This document shows, piece by piece, positions 1 to 8,477 of a stretch of 21,626 nucleotides of DNA; positions within the stretch are counted from its first letter, which is position 1; each line of letters begins with the position of its first letter. The position numbers were made by a program, and so were the translations under genes. This DNA comes from Hofstenia miamia (taxonomy: Eukaryota; Xenacoelomorpha; Acoela), in NCBI GenBank assembly GCA_004352715.1, contig SCFE01000069.1, forward strand, positions 924,286-945,911, in the 5' to 3' direction. The notes beneath the pieces were generated by a model that worked only from the letters and a program-made list of their open reading frames with translations, was not told the DNA's origin and ran no database searches.

Positions 1-8
1 GCTTACGG

Positions 9-383
9 ATGTGTCAAGGCTGGAGCTCGAGAGCGGAAACCCGCTGCAGGTGGTCGGAGCAAGGCTCTTACGGAAGCCAAGTTTGTGACAGTGCGCCATG
101 TCACAGTAAAATTGAAGAGTTGCCGGGTGAATTTACCAGACTTACGGTACGTCGATTAGGGCCCTATTCGCCTATGTTAAACCCAATCGAGAACTTTTGG
201 TCAAAGATGAAGAGCCACGTAAAGCGGCACATGAGAGTGCCAGAATTCGTTCGCCCAAGACTTGGTGAACAGCGACTGCAGTACGTCGAACAAATGATTG
301 ATGATGCTATGGCAATAATCGTTCAGCAGGATTGCGCAAGATGCTGCCAACATGCGCAAGGCGTTTTTGCATCTGTGCTGTGA
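9..383 (+). pseudogene. C-terminal part of an IS630/Tc1-like DDE transposase
   Basis: The open frame gives 124 residues; only about residue 24 onward looks like transposase. A CDSAPCH block holds the presumed second catalytic Asp (residue 27), and GPYSPMLNPIENFW holds the third acidic residue (Glu61), with 33 residues between them. A basic stretch (KSHVKRHMRVP) and a GEQRLQYVE block follow, ending with a Cys/His-rich CARCCQH. This order matches the DDE_3 endonuclease end of IS630/Tc1-type cut-and-paste transposases. The first catalytic Asp and the DNA-binding domain lie outside the window or are lost. The usual DNAPCH is DSAPCH, and the residues before it look scrambled, suggesting a frameshift near position 70-85. 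Base composition is much richer in G+C than the surroundings, as expected of a recent insertion. Nothing shows that it is expressed. Confidence 0.75.
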
Positions 384-552
384 AATGAGGACATGGCTCC
401 CGGGCTATGATCAGTACTGGTAGTAATATTATTATTGATAATAAAAAGTTACATGTTTATGGATACATTGACTTTTTTTATTGTAAAGTCAATATATATT
501 GTGTACTTTACATGTCCTTATCATTTAGGCTCTAAATTTGGTTTGCAAAAGT

Positions 553-803
553 CGTCTTTGAATATACATGCATATCTGAACTCGATTTGTAAATATCTGA
601 ACTCAATTTGTAAATATCTGAACTCAATTTGTATATTTCCGAACTATTGTGTAAAATTCTGAAAGCATATTGTATAGAGCTGAAGTCATTATGTAAAATC
701 TGAACTCAATTCAGAAATGGCTGAAATCAATGTGTAAATTCTGAATTCATTCTGTAAATCACTGAACTCATTTTGTAACTGGCTGAAACCAATCTGAAAA
801 AGG
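553..803. repeat. Degenerate tandem repeat, unit about 20-21 bp
   Basis: About eleven head-to-tail units share the form ATCTGAACTCAATTTGTAAA. The first three are nearly identical, and later units drift (CTGAAAGCATATTGTATAG, GCTGAAATCAATGTGTAAAT). An open frame across the start (435-662) exists only because the 21-bp units keep frame; it is not a gene. Confidence 0.85.
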
Positions 804-859
804 TGCAGTAATCATTTTAATTTGAATTAGTTACTATTGTTTATGCACGTTTTGAAAAC
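632..859 (+). repeat. Copy 1 of a 228-bp direct duplication
   Basis: This block recurs at 990-1217, exactly 358 bp downstream. The only difference I found is G at 844 versus A at 1202. It contains the decayed half of the 21-bp tandem array plus about 55 bp of unique AT-rich sequence. Confidence 0.9.
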
Positions 860-941
860 TATATTTAGTATATTAATAGCAGCAAATCCAATAGACAATG
901 AATACTATAAATTTTTATTGCTTTTGCTAATAGAGGTTTAG

Positions 942-988
942 ATGGTCCAAACGTCCAATCTCAAGATATCATAGTAAATGAAGGCAGC
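942..988 (+). CDS. Truncated Ig-domain exon (5' end only)
   Basis: After a TTTAG acceptor (AG at 940-941), the phase-1 reading gives (Y)GPNVQSQDIIVNEGS. This matches the opening of the four full Ig exons further right: (Y)GPDDILFKEIYTVNEGS at 16248 and (Y)GPQSMQFQEIYYFNEGE at 16555. The exon stops at the single N at 989. What follows is a copy of sequence from 632 onward, so the remaining roughly 210 bp of the exon (the two Ig cysteines) are missing from the assembly. It is the only extracellular exon seen upstream of the tail exons at 2624-3815, so it probably belongs to the same gene. High similarity in sequence, phase and acceptor supports the call despite its shortness. Confidence 0.75.
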
Positions 989-989
989 N
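989..989. other. Single-N assembly join inside an Ig exon
   Basis: One undetermined base separates coding sequence of an Ig exon from a second copy of the 632-859 block. It is best read as a gap placeholder of unknown true length. Confidence 0.75.
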
Positions 990-1217
990 TATATTTCCGA
1001 ACTATTGTGTAAAATTCTGAAAGCATATTGTATAGAGCTGAAGTCATTATGTAAAATCTGAACTCAATTCAGAAATGGCTGAAATCAATGTGTAAATTCT
1101 GAATTCATTCTGTAAATCACTGAACTCATTTTGTAACTGGCTGAAACCAATCTGAAAAAGGTGCAGTAATCATTTTAATTTGAATTAGTTACTATTGTTT
1201 ATACACGTTTTGAAAAC
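990..1217 (+). repeat. Copy 2 of the 228-bp direct duplication
   Basis: Near-identical to 632-859. It starts directly after the single N and diverges from copy 1 abruptly after 1217, so the two copies have different right flanks. Confidence 0.9.
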
Positions 1218-1359
1218 AGGTTTGTTTGGTTCTAGTTTGTAGGTTTTATTTGTTAATATGTTAAGATAAAAAAATGATTTTCTAATGCATCTAAGTAACA
1301 CAATTTCCTAAGTATCCATTACTTTCCTAATTGATTATATTTATTATTTAATTTATATT

Positions 1360-1510
1360 TTCTGGTTTGAAATTATTTTTTCTCATCCGAAATTGAATTA
1401 CTCTAGCTCCAAATTTGACGAATCGTGTTTGGAATTTAACTTCTCTTGTTCGAATCTGAAAATTTTTATCATTTTGGAATCCGCATATTTGACATAACAA
1501 AACCTGAAAT
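1360..1510. repeat. Weak 20-22 bp tandem repeat, different unit
   Basis: On the - strand, units built around TTCAAATTT / TTCGGAT / ATTCCAAAC recur about every 21 bp. They give a false 83-codon open frame (1348-1599) with a seven-residue rhythm of Phe and Arg. The frame has no domain character and I treat it as repeat-derived. Confidence 0.4.
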
Positions 1511-1599
1511 GTGTGTCTTGATACAGCTAAATTTATATGTTGACAATACACCCTTTTGGACATCTCTAATCCTAAAGAATACTCAAAGTAACTAGTCAT

Positions 1600-2623
1600 G
1601 GAGAATTTTTGTCATTTTATTGNTTCTGTATCCAGACACTTGTTGGAAAAATTTTTATTAATTCTTATAAAACCAGCTTCCACGGGAAACAATTTCAGTT
1701 CTTCCTCTACAGTCAGTTGCATTAATAAAATATGAAAGAATGGGGTGCACTACAGCCAAAATTCCAATGAGAGAAATGATATTGGTTATGTCCTAGTTAT
1801 ATGTATGGCTCTATATTTCAGTAAGCAGTGAATTCTAAAGGGAATATATATAGGCTATGTAACCTTGGTTCAAAACGTGTCAATGAAGATTTATTTTTAA
1901 GTTAAGCTAGCTCTTGATAATTTGTTTCACTTTATTATAGTTTTATATGAAGTTTTTATTAATTTTTGTTTATTTGTTTGATTTAAGATAAGATACTTTA
2001 ATTTTTAGATATGTATTTCTTGCTGGAATAAATACTGAAAATGAAAAGGTACCAAATACTGAAACTAAAATGTCTGGTCATCTGAGCCTATTTTGATTGC
2101 AATAAAAACTACTATTCTACATGCATAGTATGAATAGGAAGTAAAAACAATTATATTTATGTATATTATTGTCATTAAGATATATTAACACTAGAACAGC
2201 GATTACTTCTTGAGAATACATTTACATCTGATGTTTCAAGTGCAAAAAATATGAAATAGAAAAAGAATTCTTACAAATAATGAATTCAATAAAATTATCA
2301 TTTTGCTGAATGAATAAATAAAACAAACAGAAATACTTAATGGTCATTTTAGAGTTAATTGCTAATTTGAAGAGTTCAATAGGTTTTATTAACGTTTAAT
2401 TTATCCTAATTAAAATCCTAAAATAATTCATTGATTTGAGTAACAGATGTTGGTAGAAATTAATATTTTGCATTTTGTAAATTGTAACTGTGGTACATTC
2501 AGTTACAAGATTCAGCTGATTTAGGGACTTAGTAGACAAATTTTTTATTCATTACCAATTTGATTCATGTATTATTTACTTTTTCCTTAAATTCTACGTG
2601 AATTATATTGCTTTATATTTTAG
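1600..2623. other. Intron-like AT-rich sequence, no supported gene
   Basis: Contains the single N at 1623. A transmembrane exon linking the Ig exon (942) to the tail (2624) is expected here but none is convincing. The best hydrophobic run (GYVLVICMALYF, ending at 1820 before GTAAGC) is too short, and its 5' phase does not fit. Confidence 0.5.
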
Positions 2624-2659
2624 GGATTAATGAAGAAAACCCCTATGCAAATTCAATTC
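2624..2659 (+). CDS. Cytoplasmic-tail microexon 1 (NPYANS)
   Basis: A 36-bp exon between TATTTTAG and GTATGT. Read in phase 1 it gives (x)INEENPYANSI and ends with one base of a split codon. It carries one tyrosine in an NPYANS context. Its length is a multiple of three and its phases match the next five exons, which is the main reason to believe it. A short peptide without a known family cannot be recognised alone. Confidence 0.6.
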
Positions 2660-2803
2660 GTATGTATTTTATCTTTTACAACTCAACCAAACAATTGATC
2701 TTTAAATTTATTATCATTCCATATTATTATATCATTTTCAAAGAAATGAGGCGTACTAATTGTCGCTTGTTTATCACAATTTGTTAAACTTATTAATATT
2801 TAG

Positions 2804-2833
2804 GTCTAACAGATAATTCTCAAAAGCTTTCAG
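2804..2833 (+). CDS. Cytoplasmic-tail microexon 2
   Basis: A 30-bp exon between AATATTTAG and GTATGT. The split codon from the previous exon (C+GT) gives Arg, then LTDNSQKLS. It is polar, serine-rich and has no tyrosine. It is phase 1 at both ends, so including or skipping it keeps the frame. Confidence 0.5.
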
Positions 2834-3497
2834 GTATGTAATGGAATCCCAAAAATAAATACTAGAGCATTTAATAAAATTTAATTTTTTAAAGAAATAT
2901 TTGTGAATATATTGATCATTGATTTCAGTAGTTGAACTATTTTTTGTGAAAATAACATTGCCAAAATGCAAAATTTCCGAAATCTACTCCTTCAATTATT
3001 ATCTTTGTTTGCTTAGAGAAATTCGAATTCATTTTTACCATAACAATCATTTTACATGTAGAGTTTTGAAAGTTCTTAATACCTTAGGTTTGTTGGGGAT
3101 TTGTGGGGAAATTTTTGAGAAAATTTAACTCTTTTTAAATGTGTATGATTTTGCTGCACTAGCATTATAAAGACAGTAGTGTGCCAATCTATTCATTTTC
3201 TTAAATATAATCATCAAATTTCTTGCAATATTTATATGAAGTTCTATTTTAGAATTATAAATATGATTTTTTCATTAATTACATTTTAATGTTATTGATT
3301 TTTACAATACAAAAATAATAATCGTAGTAAAGGATCAATTTGTATTATATATAAAATGCTAATAATAATACCAAATTGCACTTTCAATCAAACTTATTGA
3401 TTTTATATTAAATTTACAACTATGAATAATTTAATGCGAAATTTTAAATTGATTTAAAATTCATTTCAGTTAAAAATGATCATATTTTCATATTTAG

Positions 3498-3533
3498 ATT
3501 CCTCTGGAATGGACCACGACTATACCACAATTG
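3498..3533 (+). CDS. Cytoplasmic-tail microexon 3 (DYTTI)
   Basis: A 36-bp exon between CATATTTAG and a strong GTAAGT donor. With the split codon (G+AT) it reads DSSGMDHDYTTI. DYTTI is a YxxI motif of the type that SH2 domains can bind after phosphorylation. The position two before Tyr is His, so it is not a strict ITIM. Phase 1 at both ends. Confidence 0.65.
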
Positions 3534-3574
3534 GTAAGTGAATTTCATGAGATGCTTTAACATTTCTTTTTAAG

Positions 3575-3616
3575 GTGACATTTCAAATCCAAATAGTCAC
3601 ATTTACCAGTCACCAA
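3575..3616 (+). CDS. Cytoplasmic-tail microexon 4 (HIYQSP)
   Basis: A 42-bp exon separated from the previous one by a 41-bp intron. The acceptor is TTTTAAG and the donor GTAAGT. It reads GDISNPNSHIYQSP, with one tyrosine (YQSP). Phase 1 at both ends. Confidence 0.65.
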
Positions 3617-3661
3617 GTAAGTTTGTTTATACCTAGCTAATGTCTAAATACATCCACTTAG

Positions 3662-3706
3662 ATGTAACAACGACAAAAATAGATGAGCACATCAATAATG
3701 AAGCAG
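3662..3706 (+). CDS. Cytoplasmic-tail microexon 5
   Basis: A 45-bp exon after a 45-bp intron, with acceptor CCACTTAG and a weaker donor GTTTAT. The split codon (A+AT) gives Asn, then VTTTKIDEHINNEA. Polar, no tyrosine. Phase 1 at both ends. Confidence 0.55.
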
Positions 3707-3767
3707 GTTTATAATATTTTAAAAATAAAGTAATTTCTTAAATATTTATGCAAATATTTTTTTCTAG

Positions 3768-3815
3768 GAAAAGAAAAGGAAGCTCTTGACAATTCAAGCA
3801 CCAACTATGACTCAG
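3768..3815 (+). CDS. Cytoplasmic-tail microexon 6 (NYDS)
   Basis: A 48-bp exon between TTTTTCTAG and GTAGTT, reading GKEKEALDNSSTNYDS. The tyrosine is three codons from the exon end, so the +3 residue of the Yxx motif comes from the next exon. It becomes Val when joined to 4736, Asp with 3863, Ala with 4863 and Glu with 5759. Phase 1 at both ends. Confidence 0.65.
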
Positions 3816-3862
3816 GTAGTTTTTAGTACTACTAATTTATATCATACAAATATTATATTTAG

Positions 3863-3915
3863 ATCTGATTTTTGAAAAGGAATATTTATGCTTTGAAGTT
3901 TCTATGATATTTTGA
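3863..3915 (+). CDS. Candidate alternative terminal tail exon a
   Basis: After TATATTTAG, phase-1 reading gives DLIFEKEYLCFEVSMIF and then TGA. An AATAAA at 4002-4007 could serve as a poly(A) signal. It could be a readthrough end or chance. It is one of four possible 3' exons. Confidence 0.3.
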
Positions 3916-4735
3916 CTATTTTAAGGAAATTATGCATGGTTTATATGCTTGAAAAATCTGTGAAAGTGTTTCAGATATTGTCTTTTCATGTGTTTTAACA
4001 AAATAAAAAGTTTTTGTTATAATTAATTCTGCAGAATTGAGAAATTTGGAATTATGAAAAATTCAATTGTTACAAATTCTGCTCAAACATTCAAAATCTC
4101 ATTGATTTTTTTGGATGATTAATTGATATGTACACATAATTTGCTTATAGTACTGAAAAGATATTAGGTCATAGTCCTTCACACAATATCATCATTGAAC
4201 GTTGGCAATGGCATGCATATCCATGTGCCAAATATAACCACAGCTTTATAGAATAATGTTATTTTAATTATAATAGGTAGTATTTGCAAAAAATATATAG
4301 TACAGAGAATTGAAGTATTCTAACATTTAGAAGTTTGAATTTGAAGAGCATGCTTTTTTATTGATTCTATATACTTCTGACAAAACTGCAGGAATTATTT
4401 TTATTGATAACATTGATTAAAGCATTAAAATTAATAATTAAATATTGGAAAAGAATATTTTACTATATTTAGGAAATTCAAAACTATTCTTTGAATATTA
4501 AAACATGATTTGTATTGAGCACCTTGACTTCTATAACAACTTCTTGTTGGCCTACATAATGTCTCAATTATCAAAATGCAGGTTGTACAAAAATGTGAAT
4601 TTCATGTAAGATAAACTAATAGTTTGGGATGCAATCAGCACATGTCTCCCATTATATTAGTGATTCACTTGTAATTATGACCTAATTAAATATATTGCCC
4701 CTATTATCTACATTATAATGTTGTGATTATTTCAG
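3916..4735. other. AT-rich stretch, no supported gene
   Basis: No coding stretch with matching splice sites was seen. A 24-bp exon-like piece near 4580 (AATGCAG acceptor, GTAAGA donor) has a stop in phase 1. Confidence 0.5.
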
Positions 4736-4770
4736 TTCATTTGGATCAACTTTTCTATGAAAATGTTTAA
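4736..4770 (+). CDS. Candidate terminal tail exon b (LFYENV stop)
   Basis: A strong acceptor (ATTATTTCAG) is followed in phase 1 by (V)HLDQLFYENV and TAA. LFYENV fits the ITIM consensus (I/V/L/S)xYxx(L/V/I). Joined to microexon 6 it forms YDSV, six residues, YENV: an ITAM-like pair with Val in place of Leu/Ile. AATAAA at 4944-4949 is a possible poly(A) signal. Of the four candidate 3' ends this has the best acceptor and the most meaningful C-terminus. Confidence 0.55.
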
Positions 4771-4862
4771 CAATTTAATACTTATCAATAATGATTACAA
4801 ATCTTTCGCAATCCTAAAATCAATGACCTATATAATGATCAATATATTTAATGAATTCATAG

Positions 4863-4948
4863 CTGAAGACACAGAACCTGCTAGAAATTCTTTTAGTAAT
4901 TACTTTTTTTATGAAAAAACCGATGAAATATCATATCCTTTCGAATAA
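4863..4948 (+). CDS. Candidate terminal tail exon c
   Basis: After a TTCATAG acceptor, phase 1 gives (A)EDTEPARNSFSNYFFYEK then TDEISYPFE and TAA, with three or four tyrosines in acidic context. The first 33 bp (4863-4895) are followed by GTAATT and would by themselves form another phase 1-1 microexon. The same frame is open upstream to 4736 in phase 0, so the boundaries are uncertain. Confidence 0.35.
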
Positions 4949-5758
4949 ATTCACAATGATATTCAAATTTAATTAGATATTATTTGTATAGTTTTAAGCC
5001 ACAATGACTCCTCATGTGTGTGCCTACTAAACTTAGTAATGAATTTGGAAATGTACTCTATTAACATATAAAATATTCCTTAAAATGGATATGCAGAATT
5101 ACACCTATACAGTATCAATTATATGTAAGACATCTTCTATTACACTAATCTTAAAAATTTCAAGAAGTATTGTTTGATATGTTTGATAAGTATCATGATA
5201 AAAATTGGACACCTTTTTGAATATAATAATTTTTGGAATTTTTATTCAATGATGAGATTTTCATGATCAATTAATCTGTTAAGATTTGCAAACTGAACCG
5301 AACTACTTTAAAATAAAAGCCAACCGAACGCAACTGTTGAAAGCTTATAACTTAAATCGCTTCAAACCGAAAATTTTCTCAAAGAATTGGTAAAAAGCAA
5401 AACGGAAAGTTAAATTAATATTCATTTACAAAACTTAAATCTCTAAAACCAGAATTTATTTAAAAATACGTGAAAAACTTTATGCAACTTCTAAGGGCTC
5501 TCCTCTTATCCTTCCCTTTCTGTGCACTGCTTTGGCCACAAACGGGAATATACAAAATTTCCTAAATTTCAACAGTGCATTTACGTATAATCATGTAGTC
5601 CATTAGTTTGAAATTTTACAGACCTTGGCTTATTCACTTTAGGAAAAATAAATTTTTTCAACTGTATGCCACCTTATGAATCATCCTGTATTATACAGTA
5701 TCAGCTACATAAAAAATTTGGTCATATATAACTCTCGAGTATTTGAAAGTATATTTAG
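4949..5758. other. AT-rich intron/intergenic stretch
   Basis: No gene seen. Positions 5664-5692 contain a sequence ending ATCATCCTGTA that resembles a mariner-type terminal repeat, but no partner was found. Confidence 0.45.
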
Positions 5759-5889
5759 AGCATTGTGAATATGATCCACCTTTTGTATTCGTAAAGAATA
5801 AATACCCAAGATTTCCTGAATTTCCTCTTGTTGAAGAGCATTTTGTGGAGGTGATCGCTGTGTACAAAGATCCTGATTACATGAACTAA
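5759..5889 (+). CDS. Candidate terminal tail exon d (YKDPDYMN stop)
   Basis: After ATATTTAG, the same acceptor form as the Ig and tail exons, phase 1 opens a 42-codon frame ending in TAA. It starts (E)HCEYDPPFVFVKNKYPRF, continues PEFPLVEEHFVEVIAV and ends YKDPDYMN. The closing YKDPDYMN has two tyrosines. YMN is the pYxN form recognised by Grb2-type SH2 domains in known receptors, though here it is the very C-terminus. Codon content and acidic character look coding. Whether it belongs to the same transcript as microexons 1-6 cannot be told. Confidence 0.45.
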
Positions 5890-6283
5890 AAACAATTATT
5901 TGTAAACTTTGTAAATAGGTTTTAGAGTGTTTCAGTTAATGTGTTTAGAACAGCATTTGTAATAATATTTTATACATATTTTTTATATAAATGCTTTCGT
6001 TTCTTTCTAATTTTGACACCTGATGGCACATTGTACCATACCCTCTTTGCTTACACCACTAACTCTGTAGACAAAATATTGGAGCCAATCATGTAACAGA
6101 AAAAAGAAGAAGTAGTCAACGAATTTATTGTATTTGTATACTTAAGCCACTTACTACCATCGCAGGTAGTGAGAATCTTCGAATCAGTAATCATTTAGTT
6201 GTTAGATTATGCAAGTCCAGAGTTTGCGCATTACCAGTCTTCCTCGATCATCAACTTCAAATGATTATAAATCATTGTTGAAA

Positions 6284-6287
<4 letters not shown>
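5890..6287. other. Probable 3' flank, no gene seen
   Basis: AT-rich sequence running into a CT microsatellite; nothing codes. Confidence 0.5.

Positions 6288-6325
<38 letters not shown>
6288..6325. repeat. (CT)n microsatellite at gap edge
   Basis: Uninterrupted CT dinucleotides running into the first N block, probably why the assembly broke here. Confidence 0.95.
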
Positions 6326-7325
6326 NNNNNNNNNNNNNNNNNNNNNNNNNNNNNNNNNNNNNNNNNNNNNNNNNNNNNNNNNNNNNNNNNNNNNNNNNNN
6401 NNNNNNNNNNNNNNNNNNNNNNNNNNNNNNNNNNNNNNNNNNNNNNNNNNNNNNNNNNNNNNNNNNNNNNNNNNNNNNNNNNNNNNNNNNNNNNNNNNNN
6501 NNNNNNNNNNNNNNNNNNNNNNNNNNNNNNNNNNNNNNNNNNNNNNNNNNNNNNNNNNNNNNNNNNNNNNNNNNNNNNNNNNNNNNNNNNNNNNNNNNNN
6601 NNNNNNNNNNNNNNNNNNNNNNNNNNNNNNNNNNNNNNNNNNNNNNNNNNNNNNNNNNNNNNNNNNNNNNNNNNNNNNNNNNNNNNNNNNNNNNNNNNNN
6701 NNNNNNNNNNNNNNNNNNNNNNNNNNNNNNNNNNNNNNNNNNNNNNNNNNNNNNNNNNNNNNNNNNNNNNNNNNNNNNNNNNNNNNNNNNNNNNNNNNNN
6801 NNNNNNNNNNNNNNNNNNNNNNNNNNNNNNNNNNNNNNNNNNNNNNNNNNNNNNNNNNNNNNNNNNNNNNNNNNNNNNNNNNNNNNNNNNNNNNNNNNNN
6901 NNNNNNNNNNNNNNNNNNNNNNNNNNNNNNNNNNNNNNNNNNNNNNNNNNNNNNNNNNNNNNNNNNNNNNNNNNNNNNNNNNNNNNNNNNNNNNNNNNNN
7001 NNNNNNNNNNNNNNNNNNNNNNNNNNNNNNNNNNNNNNNNNNNNNNNNNNNNNNNNNNNNNNNNNNNNNNNNNNNNNNNNNNNNNNNNNNNNNNNNNNNN
7101 NNNNNNNNNNNNNNNNNNNNNNNNNNNNNNNNNNNNNNNNNNNNNNNNNNNNNNNNNNNNNNNNNNNNNNNNNNNNNNNNNNNNNNNNNNNNNNNNNNNN
7201 NNNNNNNNNNNNNNNNNNNNNNNNNNNNNNNNNNNNNNNNNNNNNNNNNNNNNNNNNNNNNNNNNNNNNNNNNNNNNNNNNNNNNNNNNNNNNNNNNNNN
7301 NNNNNNNNNNNNNNNNNNNNNNNNN
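6326..7325. other. Assembly gap, 1000 Ns
   Basis: Exactly 1000 undetermined bases, a conventional placeholder. Open frames crossing it are meaningless. Confidence 0.98.
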
Positions 7326-7333
7326 AGTCGTCT

Positions 7334-7365
7334 GTTTGGCCTTGAATCGGTTTGGCCTTGAATCG
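7334..7365 (+). repeat. Two tandem copies of a 16-bp unit
   Basis: GTTTGGCCTTGAATCG occurs twice in direct succession just after the gap. Confidence 0.9.
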
Positions 7366-7515
7366 TCTGTATACATTACTAGTGTAATGCTTGCCAAGCG
7401 TTCCTTATTATGATATATTGCTTGTAAATATATGGATAACAAATTTATGATATAATAAATGGCAAGCCCTGGAAGTTTTGATTTTACACTTTCCAACCAA
7501 TGTATACAACTTCGA

Positions 7516-7950
7516 CTAGGGACGTTTGTCTAGGCTCTTTATTATATTTTCATAATATGAACAACTTGTAAATATTCTATCTACTAGACCCTTAACTGTA
7601 TTTTTCTTAAGGACTTCATCACAGTATGACTTGAATGGTATATAAATCTGTTTTTGTAGACTTTTGATACCAATTTGAAATTAGTTCACTTTTATTCTTT
7701 GATATTGTGATATCTAGAAAGCTCATACTATTATCAATTTTATTATCAATCGTAAATTGCACTTCGTTACAGATGATATTTAAAAAATTTAAAAAATCAT
7801 CAGCTTTTTCTTTTGTTTTAAATGCGGAAATGATGTCATCAACAAGTTATTATTTAAAATACGTCGGACTGTAAAAATATTGAAATATCTAATCATCAGC
7901 AATGGAACAAATTCTTTAGTAATTATATATTTTATGTTATAAGAAACTGC
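7516..7950 (-). pseudogene. Decayed reverse transcriptase (Penelope-like or similar)
   Basis: Read on the - strand, the segment gives YFK, two stops, then LVDDIISAFKTKEKADDF at about 7850-7790, where VDD fits the catalytic YxDD box. It continues LNFLNIICNEVQFTIDNK, then SFLDITISK and NWYQKSTKTDLY. The frame then shifts and continues IPFKSYCDEVLKKN, TVKGLVDRIFTSCSYYENI, KSLDKRP and a stop at 7516. The order (V/Y)DD, FLN..N, FT, FLD(I/V), (W/Y)(Y/R)K..T, LVDR, CS is that of reverse transcriptases of Penelope-like and related elements. Stops and a frameshift mark it as dead. The clade call is tentative. Confidence 0.6.
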
Positions 7951-8477
7951 CTAGCACATGTATGCACAATGTACAAATTAAATTGTTATTGAAAAAATCA
8001 TAACAAATAATTAAAAAATTGAAAATGATTTACAACAATCAAAGAAACTTTTGATATTCAAATAAAGGCGAGTTTTTTAATTTCTATCCTTTCTCGTAAT
8101 TTTGTTCAAGCTTAAGATATACATGTTATAATATTATGAATTATAGTGTCGACATAGCAGGGCTGCACTGGTTGTGAGGCATATTGGACCAAAATTTTTT
8201 TCAAAATAACAGAACTATATGTAATTGTTTCAAATATGTTTCTTATTAAATATCACAGATATAACAGTTGGCATAGTTCTATAAAGCCTTCACTCCTACA
8301 TGCGAATTAATGAATGTGTAAAGATAATATAATAAGCATTCCATAGAATAATTGGTATTTTTATTTAGACGTTTCTATGCTATGCTAATAAAAAAAGCAT
8401 TTGTAATCAAACAAATTTTATAAAAGGTTTTAGACAACAAAAAACAACTCAAAATTAAAGTAAGTTTATAAAACTAG

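Noticed and set aside
435-662. 75-codon open frame, + strand
   Set aside because: Produced by 21-bp tandem repeats that keep frame; low-complexity product with repeated KYLNSIC.
1348-1599. 83-codon open frame, - strand
   Set aside because: Seven-residue rhythm reflects a degenerate 21-bp repeat; no domain character.
1756-1820. Possible transmembrane exon (GYVLVICMALYF before GTAAGC)
   Set aside because: The 3' phase fits the tail exons, but no acceptor gives phase 1 at its 5' end and the hydrophobic run is only about 12 residues.
2353-2382. 30-bp phase 1-1 microexon candidate reading (x)LIANLKSSI
   Set aside because: Weak donor (GTTTTA) and no tyrosine or other support; could be chance in AT-rich DNA.
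2919-3128. 69-codon open frame, + strand, after a TTTCAG
   Set aside because: Composition is typical of random AT-rich frames and does not resemble the neighbouring tail exons.
5664-5692. Mariner-like terminal sequence ending ATCATCCTGTA
   Set aside because: No inverted partner and no transposase nearby.
6209-7496. Long open frames on both strands through the first N block
   Set aside because: They exist only because N codons are not stops.
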